Source of the DNA: Adineta steineri
Taxonomy: Eukaryota; Rotifera; Eurotatoria; Adinetida; Adinetidae
Assembly (NCBI GenBank): GCA_905250115.1
Contig: CAJNOI010000146.1
Location: forward strand, 41,089-105,088
Reading direction: 5' to 3'
DNA: 64,000 nt
Under the pieces are notes generated by a model. It did not search any database. It had not been told where the DNA came from and saw nothing but the letters and a program-made list of their open reading frames with translations. Position numbers and translations under genes: made by a program. Shown here one piece after another: positions 46,243 through 57,873 of this stretch. The number at the start of each line of letters is the position of its first letter. Positions within the stretch are counted from its first letter, which is position 1.

Positions 46243-48439
46243 ATGTCTACAATGATCAATTCTTCAAATCCTGCCACTGATGTGTGTTCAATATGTTTGG
46301 GTGCATTAGTACAACCAAACATGGATCTGTTTACAACTGCATGTCAACATCAGTTTCATTTTGTTTGTTTGGCAAAAAGTGTTGAAGCACAGAATCATGA
46401 ATGTCCATTGTGTCGAACTCGACTAGATTCGTTGAGCAGTATTATACATACCCCGGTACAAAGTACACCTATACCAATTCAAGTTCCTGCACAAGCTGCT
46501 GCTCCTGTTGCATCATCATCATCTACAGCTCCTGGGCTTTGGTTTACATTAAAAAGATCGCTTAACAATGCGTTTAGTTGGATGAGTAAGAGCTCATCTT
46601 CGAATTCGACTGAAGATTTGGTCGACGAAGCAGTTGTTCGTGCTCTTTCGGCTCGTATTCAAGGTGCTCGTCAAAGAGCAGCTAATGGTACAACTGAACT
46701 AGCATTGATCACAGCTACAACTACATTAGAATTTGGTGGTCAAGTATCAACACAAGCCTCCAATATCTATGGAATGGTAACACTTAAATCACCTTCACTA
46801 CTTCCAATAACAGCTAGCGAAAAGGAACTCAATGAATTACGTGTTCCAATTGATCTCGTGTGTATCGTTGACGTGAGTGGGTCAATGGAAGGAGAGAAAA
46901 TTACATTATTGAAAAAGACTCTAGATTATATTATTGATCAAATGGGTCCACTCGATCGATTAGCTATTGTTTCTTTTGATACTGCAGCATACAATCGATC
47001 GAATGGTCTTAATATGATGACACATGCAAAGTGCGTATTTTATTTCTTCACCTTTTGATAAATATTTTCTTCTTCTAGACAACAAACTCTTCACAATGCA
47101 GTAGCCCAAAGCATACATGCAGGTGGCGGCACTTATATCGGTTCTGGTCTCGAAATGGGTATTCAAATGTTAACTAGTCGTCGAACAAAAAATCCAGTTG
47201 GGGCTATGCTTCTTCTCACCGATGGTCAAGATAATCAACATCATGATTATTCTCAACTAATGCAAACGCTACCTGATGGTGTCGTTTGTCACACATGGGA
47301 TGATGCAAGTATTACGTAATCAACTTTAGAGGGAGGAGAGGTCAGCCAATAATGACAGTTGATTACTGTAGGGAGGGTAGGGGTCGCTTAAAGATGACGT
47401 ATACAGATTTTCGGGTTTATAACAGATTTGCCTATTGTGGAAAAATTCCTAATGATGACGTAATCAGGGGAGGGAAGGGTTCCGGGAAGTTGACATTTGA
47501 TTATTTGGGGGAGAGGAGAAGGTCAAAATGGCCAAAAATCGGATTACGTAATACTTGCATCATCCCCATTTGGCTATGGACTAGGACATCGAGCAGCGTT
47601 ACTCTCTCAATTAGCAGAGCAGGGACATGGAGGAACTTTTACCTTTATTGATCAAGTCGATGCAATTGCTCTTGCCTTTGCCACTGCTCTCGGTACTCTG
47701 TTCACATGTGTTGCACAGAATTTGAGTGTAAAACTCGAATTCGATAATTCATATGCAGTTACACACTCGCATTCTATCTATAGACATGAACCTGTTCAAT
47801 TACCTTCTTCACAAGTCACATTCAAACTTAATGATCTCAATAGTGAAGAAAATCGTAATCTTGTCTTTCAATTAAATGTACCTGCACTTGTCGAACAATC
47901 AAATAATAATGATATCATCGGTGAGTAGAATCGTTATTTTTTTTTCTAATACACATTCTACGATTCTTCTGTTAACAGGTCATGTATCACTGAAATACAC
48001 TGACGCTATTAATAGACGTCAAATTCAAACACCAGCGGTACCATTTCTACTTGCACGTCCTGCTCAACTAGCTCCAGACTCACCATTGCTTGTTGTGAAC
48101 TATGCAGTTGATTTACAACGTAATCGTGCCGAAACAAGTCGTGTTTTAAAAGAAGCAGTCAATGAACCAAATTATGAACGTGCTCGAGAATTATTGAATA
48201 CACAATTGGCAAAAATTCGTGCATCTGTTTCAGCTCAAGATCCACTATGTCAGCAATTAATACGTGATTTGGAATATCACTATACAAATCCGTCTCAATT
48301 TGCAACAACCATGACCAATATGTATATGCAACATGGACAAGAACGATACACTTACTCAACGGCTACAACCATGAGTGCAAATTGTTATATGACATCGGGT
48401 CAAGAACGTTTTCGAACGCTTGCATCAAGATATAAATAA
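46243..48439 (+). pseudogene. RING-H2 plus von Willebrand A domain protein, interrupted by a MITE
   Basis: Exons 46243-47030, 47079-47920 and 47979-48439 have clean introns (48 and 58 bp). RING-H2: CSICLGALVQ, CQHQFHFVCL, CPLCRTRL. The vWA domain follows: DLVCIVDVSGSMEGEKI (the DxSxS metal site), then LLLTDGQDNQHH. The C-terminal part (HVSLKYTDAINRRQ to LASRYK) resembles the helical tail of RING-vWA ubiquitin ligases (plant WAV3 and fungal relatives). A 270-bp MITE at 47297-47566 plus one 3-bp duplication interrupts codons in exon 2; reading into it gives a stop after VCHTWDDASIT. Without insert and duplication the exon would read VCHT-FGYGLGH and the gene would give 605 residues. The rest is undamaged, so the insertion is recent or somehow tolerated. 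Confidence 0.8.
47297..47566. mobile_element. 270-bp MITE with 25-bp perfect TIRs and CAT duplication
   Basis: The ends gggatgatgcaagtattacg... and ...cgtaatacttgcatcatccc are perfect inverted repeats over 25 bp, each followed inward by taatc. The 3-bp target duplication cat lies at 47294-47296 and 47567-47569. The interior is G-rich (gggagggtaggggtcgc, gggagggaagggttcc) and non-coding. A 3-bp duplication is compatible with PIF/Harbinger-like elements, though their usual target is TWA, so superfamily is open. Confidence 0.9.
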
Positions 48440-49200
48440 CGCATTGTAATCCCATGTGTAAAAAACAGACTATTTATTCAAATAAAAATATACAAAAAAA
48501 TGCGCTCTTAATTATATCACAGATTGAGGGTGCGTATGGCTGTGGCTGTGGGTGAAGTAGAATAGTCACACCCACACCCTCAAGATATTGATGTTTATGA
48601 TAATGATTAAGATCTCTATAAATGAGTACATTTCAAAAAATTTCCCCTGGAATTATGATAAAATATGTTTTCACAATGATGTAACGTTCTATAGAATAGA
48701 CTTCATTCTACTACTCGGTGAACGATGTGCTCTGTCGAATATTAAAAACACAAAACTTTTTCATTAATCAAGTAACATAATAGATGTTCTGCTGGTATTT
48801 TTTGTGATCAAAATAAACACATAAATGTCAAAGTAGTGTATGTTATTCGAATGTTTTCATTTTGTAGCATTTCAAAAGTGAGAAATGATTTTTTTGACTA
48901 GATCTTCATTTGGAGTAATTAACTACCTAGTATCACATTAGAAACATATTGATGACGACGTATATAGAAACTTAACACAAGTTTTCTAGTTCCTTCATTA
49001 TCTCCGTTATATTTTGCCCTTCCTGCATTGATATTTGCTCTTTTAATACTAAATCTATAATATATTCGATAACAAATTGATGCGAATGAAGTAAAATTAC
49101 TTGAGGGGGTGGGTGAAGAATAACCACACCCACACCGGAATCACACCATCCACCTCACCCACATTTGTTGTGTTGTGCTGATAAGTTATCTCGTTTGGAC
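48440..49200. other. Intergenic region with two telomere-like hairpins
   Basis: H13 at 48525-48583 (tgagggtgcgtatggctgtg facing cacacccacaccctca) and H14 at 49103-49137 (gagggggtgggtgaagaa facing ccacacccacacc). No exon is supported. Confidence 0.6.
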
Positions 49201-49204
49201 ACTA

Positions 49205-49395
49205 TCTAATTCCGTTACGGAATTCCCGGAATTGCATCAAGACGGAATTCAGTGGAATTGGCCGGAATTCCTGGGAATTCCTACCGATTCCCACCAATTC
49301 CGGAATTGCGTGGACTAGTTCTAATTACGGAATTACATGGAATTCCTACCAATTCCGGAATTGGACGGAACTCGATTCCGGAGCAGAACTGGTTC
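49205..49395. repeat. Degenerate GGAATTCC minisatellite
   Basis: About 190 bp made of variants of ggaattcc, ggaattg and ccaattcc, such as cggaattcccggaattg, tggaattcctaccaattcc and cggaattggacggaactcg. The core is self-complementary, so the array can fold on itself repeatedly. An ORF crosses it by chance. Confidence 0.75.
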
Positions 49396-49427
49396 CTGAA
49401 ATGTTCAACATTGCGGAATAGGATGAC

Positions 49428-49617
49428 TGCTCACCCACACCCACACCCTGGATATTCATTTGATCCAGAAACTATAGATTATCCATCGACAAATGCACAA
49501 GTAGATGAAGATACTATAATCGAAGCTGGAGCTAATAAAGCTCAACAACAACATTTAGAAAAATTAAACAAACAAATTAACAAACAATTAAAAATTTCTG
49601 AAATGTGGAAAAAATAG
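49428..49617 (+). CDS. C-terminal exon fragment, charged tail
   Basis: The frame reads GYSFDPETIDYPSTNAQVDE, DTIIEAGANKAQQQHLEKLN and KQINKQLKISEMWKK, then a stop. The composition (Gln/Lys/Glu, likely helical) looks like genuine coding sequence. No upstream exon could be found, and the 5' side merges into a half hairpin (cacccacacccacaccc) and the GGAATTCC array. It is probably a gene remnant or the last exon of an unrecognised gene. Confidence 0.3.
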
Positions 49618-51061
49618 ATCTGTTATAGACAGATATTTCTCTTATTTATTTTTCTTCTCTCTCTTTCTCTCTTTTCTCATGTTTTCATTCGTCGATAAGA
49701 GAAAATAAATAGATGAACGAATAAAACACATTGTAACACTTTAAATGAATAAAATTAGTAAGAAAAAAATGTCTAGAAAATGAATATAGCTATTAAACGA
49801 ATTCCTAGAAAAGTCCATAATAGAAAGTCACCCTCAGGAGAACGCCACCAAAAAAAGAGCGATTCGGTAGAACATAATAGAAAGCCATGCCTTTTTATTA
49901 TGAGGGGGGGGGGGGTTTACTATAAAAGGGTAGCGATATAATTATTTCACTTCTTTAGCATGAACAAAACACTAGTTTTATCTTTTCTTTTTCATAGTAT
50001 TTGTGAGAATGTGACTCGAACGAAGCGTTCGAGAACAGAGAGTTTTTTTAACAATGAACATCGGGAATAAAGTGATATGTTATTCTGAAGATTATCAGCG
50101 AACGAAAAGATTTCGTCGATTTTACTAGGTACTTTTTTCGTTCTTCCTTCCTGTATTCTGTGGATTATTTTTAGGTTCATTGTCTCTTGACAGCAAAGTA
50201 TTTGTCTTATCAATCTTTATTTATCTTTGTTATTTTCTAACCTTTTCTTCATTGTCTGATTCTACACAAATTCAATAAAAGTTACTTTTTAGTAAAACAA
50301 CTTTTTACTTTTCACTTATAATATTAATTTATTTGAGAGATATATGTATTATGCGTGAAACGAATTTCGCTTCGAAAGTGTAAGTATAAGTACATCCTAA
50401 GTGAACAAAATACTGATCTGCATTCTTACTCATCTCACTAAAACTCATTCGACTCTTCTAACTTTCAATAATATAAATTCTTTTTTCTTTTTCATTCGTT
50501 TAATAGTTTGAAATAAGTAGTAGTTTTTTTCATAAGATGCCTTCTTTCATTGTGAAAACTATCATCCATTTCATAAAATCATGCACATAATGGAAACATT
50601 AAATATATCGGCTTTTTCAAATACAACAATTAAGTCAATGAAACTATTTGGCAAAAAGAGTATGGCTGGAAAAGATTGATTTATTCGAACATGTTGTGGA
50701 GATATTCATTTCTGATATTCGTTCGAGGATGATTATTCATACGTTATCAAGTATTATCATCACATTTGAACTTGCTTGTCATCTAAATACATGTTATTGG
50801 CGGCAAATAATGATTAAAATTCCTCACTTCTATATTTAAACCCAGTCTTCTCGAAGGAAACGATGCACTCAACTATTCAAACAACGGTTTGTTTTTTATC
50901 AGCTATAGATCTTTTGGGACAACCGACATGCAAGATAACTTCATGATATCAGTGCAACTCGTATATTATTTAGTTAATGATAATTTATTAAGAGATGTGC
51001 ATGACTAAATAGTTTGATTACAAATAAGATTTTATGATTTAGTTCACAAAAGAAAATGTCG
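49618..51061. other. Intergenic region
   Basis: AT-rich, no supported exon. It includes a homopolymer run of G (about 13) at 49902-49915, a likely sequencing trouble spot. Confidence 0.4.
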
Positions 51062-54000
51062 TTATGGCGATATCGATTGATAAAGCTCAGCAGTATTGAT
51101 GGCATCTTCGCTGCTCTCTCCGCCAGTAACTAATACATATCCATTTGCTAATGTAGATGCTGTGTGATACATGCGTGCAACATTCATGTTTCCTGTCATT
51201 GTCCAAGTATTTGTTGATGGATTGTACAACTCAGGACTATGCGAATAATCGCCACCGCTCTTTCCATTAGTAACTAATACATACCCATTTGCTAATAAGG
51301 AAGCTGTATGAGCACATCGTCCGTGATTCATGATTCCTGTAGTTGTCCAAGTACCTGTTGATGGATTGTATAATTCAGGATTAATCCTACCAATTTTGCC
51401 AGAAAAACCAGCAACTAATACTGATCCATTTGCTAATATAGTTGCTGTGTGACAGCTTTGAAAAAATCTCATGTCTCCTGTGGTTGTCCAAGTACCTGTT
51501 GATGGATTGTACAATTCAGCTGTATCGCTATTACCACTGGCCACTCCACCAGCAACTAATACATGTCCATTTGCTAATATGGATGCTGTGTGATCATATC
51601 GTGCGAAATTCATGTTTCGCGTACTTGTCCAAATACCTCTTAATGGATTGTACAGTTCTGCACTATTTATGGGCGAAGCTCCAATTTTTCCACCAGCAAT
51701 CAATACATATCCATTTGGTAATGTGGATGCTGTGTGATGCTGTCTTCCCACATTCATGTTTCCTGTATTTGCCCAAGTACCTGTTGATGGATTGTACAAT
51801 TCAACACTCTTTATAGCAACACAATTTATGTCAGAACTAGTACATCCACCAGTAACTAATACATGTCCATTTGTTAATGTGGATGCTTTGTGATGTCGTC
51901 TTCCCACATTCATGTTTCCTGTATTTGTCCAAGTACCCGTTGATGGATTGTACAATTCAGCACTATTCAAAGAAGCATCACTGCTCTCTCCGCCAGTAAC
52001 TAATACATATCCATTTGCTAATGTAGATGCTGTGTGATACATGCGTGCAACATTCATGTTTCCTGTCATTGTCCATTCTAGATAACGTAGAAAAGTGAGA
52101 AAAAATGTTATTCTTAGAGCAACTTCGAATCTCTCATGTTAATAAGTTCTCTATCTATTGACCACTATTTAAACGATGTCAAACCTTCAATAAACTTTTC
52201 TGTACTTTCATCGTTAAGATAAGATCCATTATAGAATTTTCAACCAATTTAAAGAAATAAGAACGTTGCAGGTTCAGATTTTAGCAAATTAATGTAAAAT
52301 ATGCTACAAAAGACTTGATCGATCGTGACCGGATTCTATCAACTTTGTGGTATGATGAAACTCAAATAATGTCTTACAGTTCAGCTATGATACATAATAA
52401 TCAAGTTTTCGAATTTAAGTAAAGCTCATTCTACATTGTTTAACATGGTGGAAGCAAGAAGTGCTCTCAATATCTTAGGTGTTTGGTGTATGAGTATATG
52501 TCAGGATGTAGGTAAAAGTGGATGTGAGTGTACGTACGATAATATGGTATTCACATTATTCTCATGGGAAAGTCAGTATACTAATCGTTTCAGGATGATA
52601 ATGATGAGTCTTTTTCTCGATTTTGAACTTATCATTTTATACTTCTACAATTTACTTGTGAATTCCTCGACACGATATAAATGGTTCTTAAAAACATGAG
52701 ATTAGTTGTTGATAAGCATATCATATGTTAATACCATATCAACTAGTACATCGATGTGTAGAATTATTCCATTAAATTAGATAAAAATCGATTATTTCAT
52801 AAGCAAATATAGATTAAAATCTGCCTATCTTAATATAATCAAAATCGACTTTTTCTGTTGTAAAGGTTACTTTTATTTATTTTCATTCTTTCTCCCACGT
52901 AATCTTAATTTAATGCTTCACGAACTTTTTCATGTTTTATCCATCTTGTAATTATTATTAACTAGAAATATTTACTATGCGAATTTTGTATAATATTCAT
53001 GTGAATAATAAATATATAACAACAATAAAATATTTTTCTAGATTAAATGAAACTGATGAATTGCACAAAAAGACAAGCTAATTTTCGGTTGTGTGCGTGA
53101 AATGATATGAGTGTTGACACTATGCTAATAGTAGTAGTGATAGCTACACCTAGTACTCAATATCACTCAGATGTTCTGATTAATAAATGATAGTAATTAT
53201 AACGTTGAGACATCATAAAAGACATCAGACTTTTTCAGTTCAATAAGTAGTTCGCTTTATCTCCTACACTATGTTTACAAGCATTGATGTTATTTAATCT
53301 TATTCAGTTATACAGTACATATCATTATTAGCCGTTTACAGTGTTATGAAAGATTACTGAAATGATCCATGAGTTCTATTGTCTGAGAATCTTCTTATCA
53401 ACAATCTATTCGTATGATAATATTGAATAAGACAAGTATATTCAATACTTGGATCAGTGTAAATCAAATCAAGTGATCCTATTCCAACTTCAGATAGAAA
53501 ATCTTCCCTAATCTTGTTTACCTAGATGGTGAAAATTCGATAGCTAAAACAAAAAAATGTCGATGTCGTTACTTGCAATAATCATCGTTTGAGCAACTAC
53601 AAATGATTTAAAATAGTACTAACCACGCATTGCTATTATTATTGGTGCTGATATTGTTATTACTGATGTTGTTGTTGTTGTTGTCGATGTTGTTGAGGAT
53701 AAGGACGATGCTGAAGATGACATTATTAATGTTGATGTCGTAGTTGATTCTAGATAACAGAAATGAGTTTAGAATGAGACTAAACCATTGGATAAGGTTT
53801 TACTCCTAATTTCTTTCATCTTCTTCTTCTTCTTCGCTAACAATATATCAACCGTAAATATGAGTTCATTATAATTGTAATTCTATGATCTGTACTTTAA
53901 TTGCATTGCTACTATAAGAATTTGGACAACTCAATTTACATATCTCATAAGTTTAATAATGAAACATTTGCAGAATTACAGAGAATGACTCATATAACAT

Positions 54001-56313
54001 TTGCATATTGCTACTGTTCTTGAGATATTTCATTTTCATTTAGGAAGACATTCTGGTCAGAAACTAATCCTGATTCAACAGCCAAAGCTCACAGCTTATG
54101 AGTAATTATCATAAAATCAACTAAATTCATGTCGATCGAGTTTATCGCTTTCTTTTCAAAACTATTAATTATTGTGGTGTGCCTAATTATACTGTTAAGA
54201 GATTTTTTGTGAAACAGAGAAAAACTTTAATGTGGCATCATTAAGCCGAAGAAAAGTGGTACACTTCAAATCCAAGCCATGGTGCATTACTCGATGGACA
54301 TTGATACTTGATTCTCAAAAGAGGAAATACTATGAAAAGGGTTGAGTATCTTTCTGATGCAAATTAGCGGGAACGTGTAAGATCATGGCTGTGGGCTGGA
54401 ATGCGTTAGTGTAGATGTGCGGGTGAATGCACCTTCGGGTGCTGATACGAGTTTGAATGTTCAAGTGTATGAATATATGAAGATACTACATTTGCCCTTG
54501 AGCAATATCTAGTGACACCCTAAAAAATCTCATTTTTACTGCAATGGATATTTGTTTATAAAGTAAAGGTCGAGCTATAGTATTGATGTTATAAATTTGG
54601 ATACATTACCTTAGGACACTGAGGCATTCCTCGATGATTACTGAAGAAATCTCTGTAAATGAAAATATGCTTCGAACCTGGGAAATCTTACGAACCGAGC
54701 GGGTCTAAGAAATAGGTGGAACTTTTTGGACTGGATCGAACCATAAAAAAGTGGTGACGGCATGCCTAACTCCGCTTTGAGGAAATTCAAAATTGGTCAC
54801 ATCTAAAATGGAGGAGAGTGCAATGAACACTATCAATATGACAATGCCTAGTGCTAATTCTCATATATAGCAGCATATTTTATTATGCATACAACGGTTC
54901 TAATACTACTTCATTACAAAATCTGTATATAAAGGATCTCTATTATTTATATTTTAATCGAATCATCACACGCATTTTAATATATACGTTGTATATGGTT
55001 TGATTTCGGATTGGGTCAGGTATGGTCGAGTCAAGACAAGAAGCATATATATATATATAACACTATGATTTCATTTGGGGATGTGAGTAGTGTGCGTGTG
55101 AGTATGGATGAATGGCTGTCGAGGGTAAGTGTGAATGCGGGTGGTTATCTGCTTTTCACGTACACTCTCACTCACCAGCACTCACCAGCACTCTCAAGCT
55201 ATTTTACATATATACATATAGATATATATTTTTACTCAACGTAACCCAACTCAATCTAAGCTTAGACTTCAACTTCATTTCTATATTTTTTTGGATTAGA
55301 AGAGATTTCTATGATTATACTTTTAAAAAAGTATTTAATTAGATTTCCGAAATATTTCTCGTATAGTCACTTGACTTGAATTTTCGGGAATATTAGAAAT
55401 TACCATCACATAGATATCCTAGGTGATAGACCTTATTGTCCTCTATTACCAACAGAAATATCAGAGTGATTGCTTGTTATCGCATAAAATGCGAGGGATC
55501 AATATTCTGGTAGGAAAACACGAATTAACGAGTAAGGTCCATATTATTAATGCTATTTTAGAGGTTCTTATAGATTAACTACTACGTTTGGAGGGATCTA
55601 TATCTAAAAGGCACCTTTAGTCAAGAATATTCTTTGAAAATCGCGGGAAAATTGAAAAAAACTGATATTGGCAAATATCGAAAATTCTTCTCATGTTGTG
55701 TCTATTTGTATAGAAAGAAATGATCTAATCGAGCTTAAAATTTCAGCTAATACTAATGTCACTACAATCTTATAACATATAAAAAGAATCAGTGAGACCT
55801 AAGATGTTGAACTATCACTGATATCTAATTTTCTGAGAGACTTATTCATAATATATATTCTTCTAAATGCTAAAAATTCCATTATAGGTCTCAGAAAAGC
55901 TTTTGATAGTGTTGCTTAGAAACATCATGTATAAGTTGTTATGATAAACAATGAAGTTCTACTTCTATTATCTTATGTCGTTATTTCAATAACATATCTA
56001 ATGTAAGTTCAATGATGATTTGTGGAATAATTTATCTTTTATGAAATATTCTAAATAAGAAATTCTTTTCTTATATAATTCTGCATTTTCTTTTTGTTTA
56101 CATCGTTTCTGTCGTACCTGTTATTGTTATTACTATTATTTCAGTTGTTCTCCCCTCTTTTGTTGATATTTTTTCACTATTTTTTGATTTTCCTTTGACC
56201 ATAGCGATTGGAATTGTTATAATTAAAACAGCTACAATAATAGTAAATATGATCCACATTACTTGTCTTCTTTTCAGATATTCACATCTAGAATAAGAAA
56301 TCTTTCTTATCAT
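51062..56313 (-). CDS. Membrane-anchored Kelch-repeat protein
   Basis: Exons 56313-56118, 53749-53624 and 52077-51062 are all joined in phase 1 (445 residues). Exon 1 starts at a true ATG and encodes a basic tail plus a transmembrane helix (VMWIIFTIIVAVLIITIPIA). Exon 2 is a Ser/Thr-rich stalk (ESTTTSTLIMSSSASSLSST, then TTTTTSVITISAP). Exon 3 has about seven Kelch blades of 46-50 residues with the pattern GNMNVARxxHTASTLANGYV LVTGG...SAELYNPSTGTWTxT. Topology is type II with an extracellular propeller. The first intron is 2.4 kb, so the link to exon 1 is the weakest part, but phase and donor fit. The first and last blades are almost identical at nucleotide level. Binding partner is unknown. 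Confidence 0.65.
54000..55990. other. Region inside the proposed long first intron of the Kelch gene
   Basis: No exon is supported. G/T-rich and C/A-rich tracts at 55080-55197 (gatgtgagtagtgtgcgtg against actctcactcaccagcactc) form an eroded, wide telomere-like inverted repeat; a weaker one is at 54392-54443. cagcactcac is tandemly duplicated at 55177-55197. Confidence 0.35.
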
Positions 56314-56319
56314 TGCCTA

Positions 56320-56935
56320 TAATTCACAATATACATACAATTGTTTTGATTGAGTTGCATTCGAAGTAACTGTTTCAGACTAAAATAATTAACAGAGACA
56401 AATATTATGTTTTATAGTTTTTTTTTTCTCTCAACAAATTACATCATCATCAGCAACTCCTATTCTGTTGCTGTTGTTGTTCATTGTTGATATCTTGTTG
56501 ATAGTTGGATACTTTTACAATCTAAAATCGACAAAAAAACGTTTTTACATATACGTATAGATTTTCAATCATTAATAATGTAATTAAAAACGAAGCTAAA
56601 CTGTTTATTTAAATATCTTTTCTCAAAGAATCATTTATGCTTTTCGTTAATTGTTGAAATCTATATTTCAATTAATACCAAACATTCCTTACCGACTAAT
56701 TCAGTAACATAAAAAAACAGACTTAAATATTGTTTTTCTCACTTAGAAGTTTTTCATTCGAATTTCAACTAGAAAATCATTAAAATAATAGAAAAGATAT
56801 TTATCCTGCTTTTGTAACATCATAATCTCTCTCTCTCTCTGTCTTAGATAATCAGTTCTTTTTTTACGCATATCATCGTGTTAATGTAAAACATTTGCAA
56901 CAAAAAACATCATATATCAATAAAAATAATCAGCT
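56320..56935. promoter_or_regulatory. Divergent intergenic block, copy C, cut by the assembly gap
   Basis: The sequence is alignable with 101-700 and 7830-8345 (for example acaatctaaaatcgacaaaa), but more diverged. It lies immediately upstream of the Kelch anchor exon, as the other copies lie upstream of their anchor exons. The plus-strand partner gene, if present, would fall in the N gap; nothing similar is seen after 57035. A ctctctctct run is at 56827. Confidence 0.5.
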
Positions 56936-57035
56936 NNNNNNNNNNNNNNNNNNNNNNNNNNNNNNNNNNNNNNNNNNNNNNNNNNNNNNNNNNNNNNNNN
57001 NNNNNNNNNNNNNNNNNNNNNNNNNNNNNNNNNNN
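56936..57035. other. Assembly gap of 100 N
   Basis: One hundred N, the conventional placeholder for a scaffold join of unknown size. Features on the two sides need not be at this distance. Confidence 0.95.
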
Positions 57036-57676
57036 AAAAATAAATTTTATATAAGATGGATATGTCTATTGAATTTTCCGTACAACAGGTGCATTTAATC
57101 GAAACTTATACTCGAAATTCTAAAATTGTTTATTAAACATCTAGAAATAAATCAAAGATTAGAAGAAAGCAATAAACACGTGATTATAGGCAAACGATAC
57201 TGACGAGAATGATAATAGAAAAAAAAAATGACGTTATGTCGATATAAGACTTGTCTATCTCAACATATATTGCTATTGGATATCTTCTATACACATAAAT
57301 ACAAGTCACGTTGCTTTTTTTTTATTTTTAATTAACGAATCGTGACGAATAATTTTATTGAACAAAACGGTTTTTTCGAAAAAATATCTAAGCACATGGA
57401 AAACAACTTCAATTTCTTCTATAGAATATAAACGTTTATTCGAAGAAAAAAAGAAACACATGAAAATTAACATCCAATTGTATGTTTTCTTTTCTCTCCT
57501 GGAAACAATATGATCGTTTTGTTGTCTGATAATATTGAACAAAAAGAAACAGATAAAATACATTTTCATATCTAATTATATTGTGCAAATTTTACTTTCA
57601 TATTATTTCATTTTTTTATATTTCATATTTGAAAATGCATAACTGTTTTATTGAGTTATTTTCCAAAAAAAATATA

Positions 57677-57843
57677 TGAGTACTCGAGTGAGTACTCATA
57701 CCACTACTTGCGAGTAAAGTTAAACCAGCAACAACTGAATCAGTACGACTATGAGTACTCAATCAGTAAGAATACTCGTGAATTTTTACGAGTACTCATT
57801 TGAGTAATCTGAGTACTCATGCTGGCAAGTCGTACTCGCTTGA
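57677..57843. repeat. GAGTACTC-rich minisatellite
   Basis: Seven or so irregular copies of the palindrome gagtactc or its variants (tgagtactcgagtgagtact, tatgagtactcaatc, acgagtactcatttgag, tctgagtactcatg) lie immediately downstream of the TMEM144-like gene's stop codon. Confidence 0.7.
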
Positions 57844-57873
57844 TGAGTAGTTTCACTAGGGGTGTGTCTTTCT

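Noticed and set aside
47352-47651. 99-residue Arg/Gly-rich ORF
   Set aside because: It lies mostly within the MITE at 47297-47566 and has no coding character.
49252-49617. 121-residue ORF starting MELAGIPGNS
   Set aside because: Its first half is a translation of the GGAATTCC array; only the C-terminal part after 49428 looks coding.
56895-57098. ORF running through the N gap
   Set aside because: It exists only because N codons are read as unknown residues.
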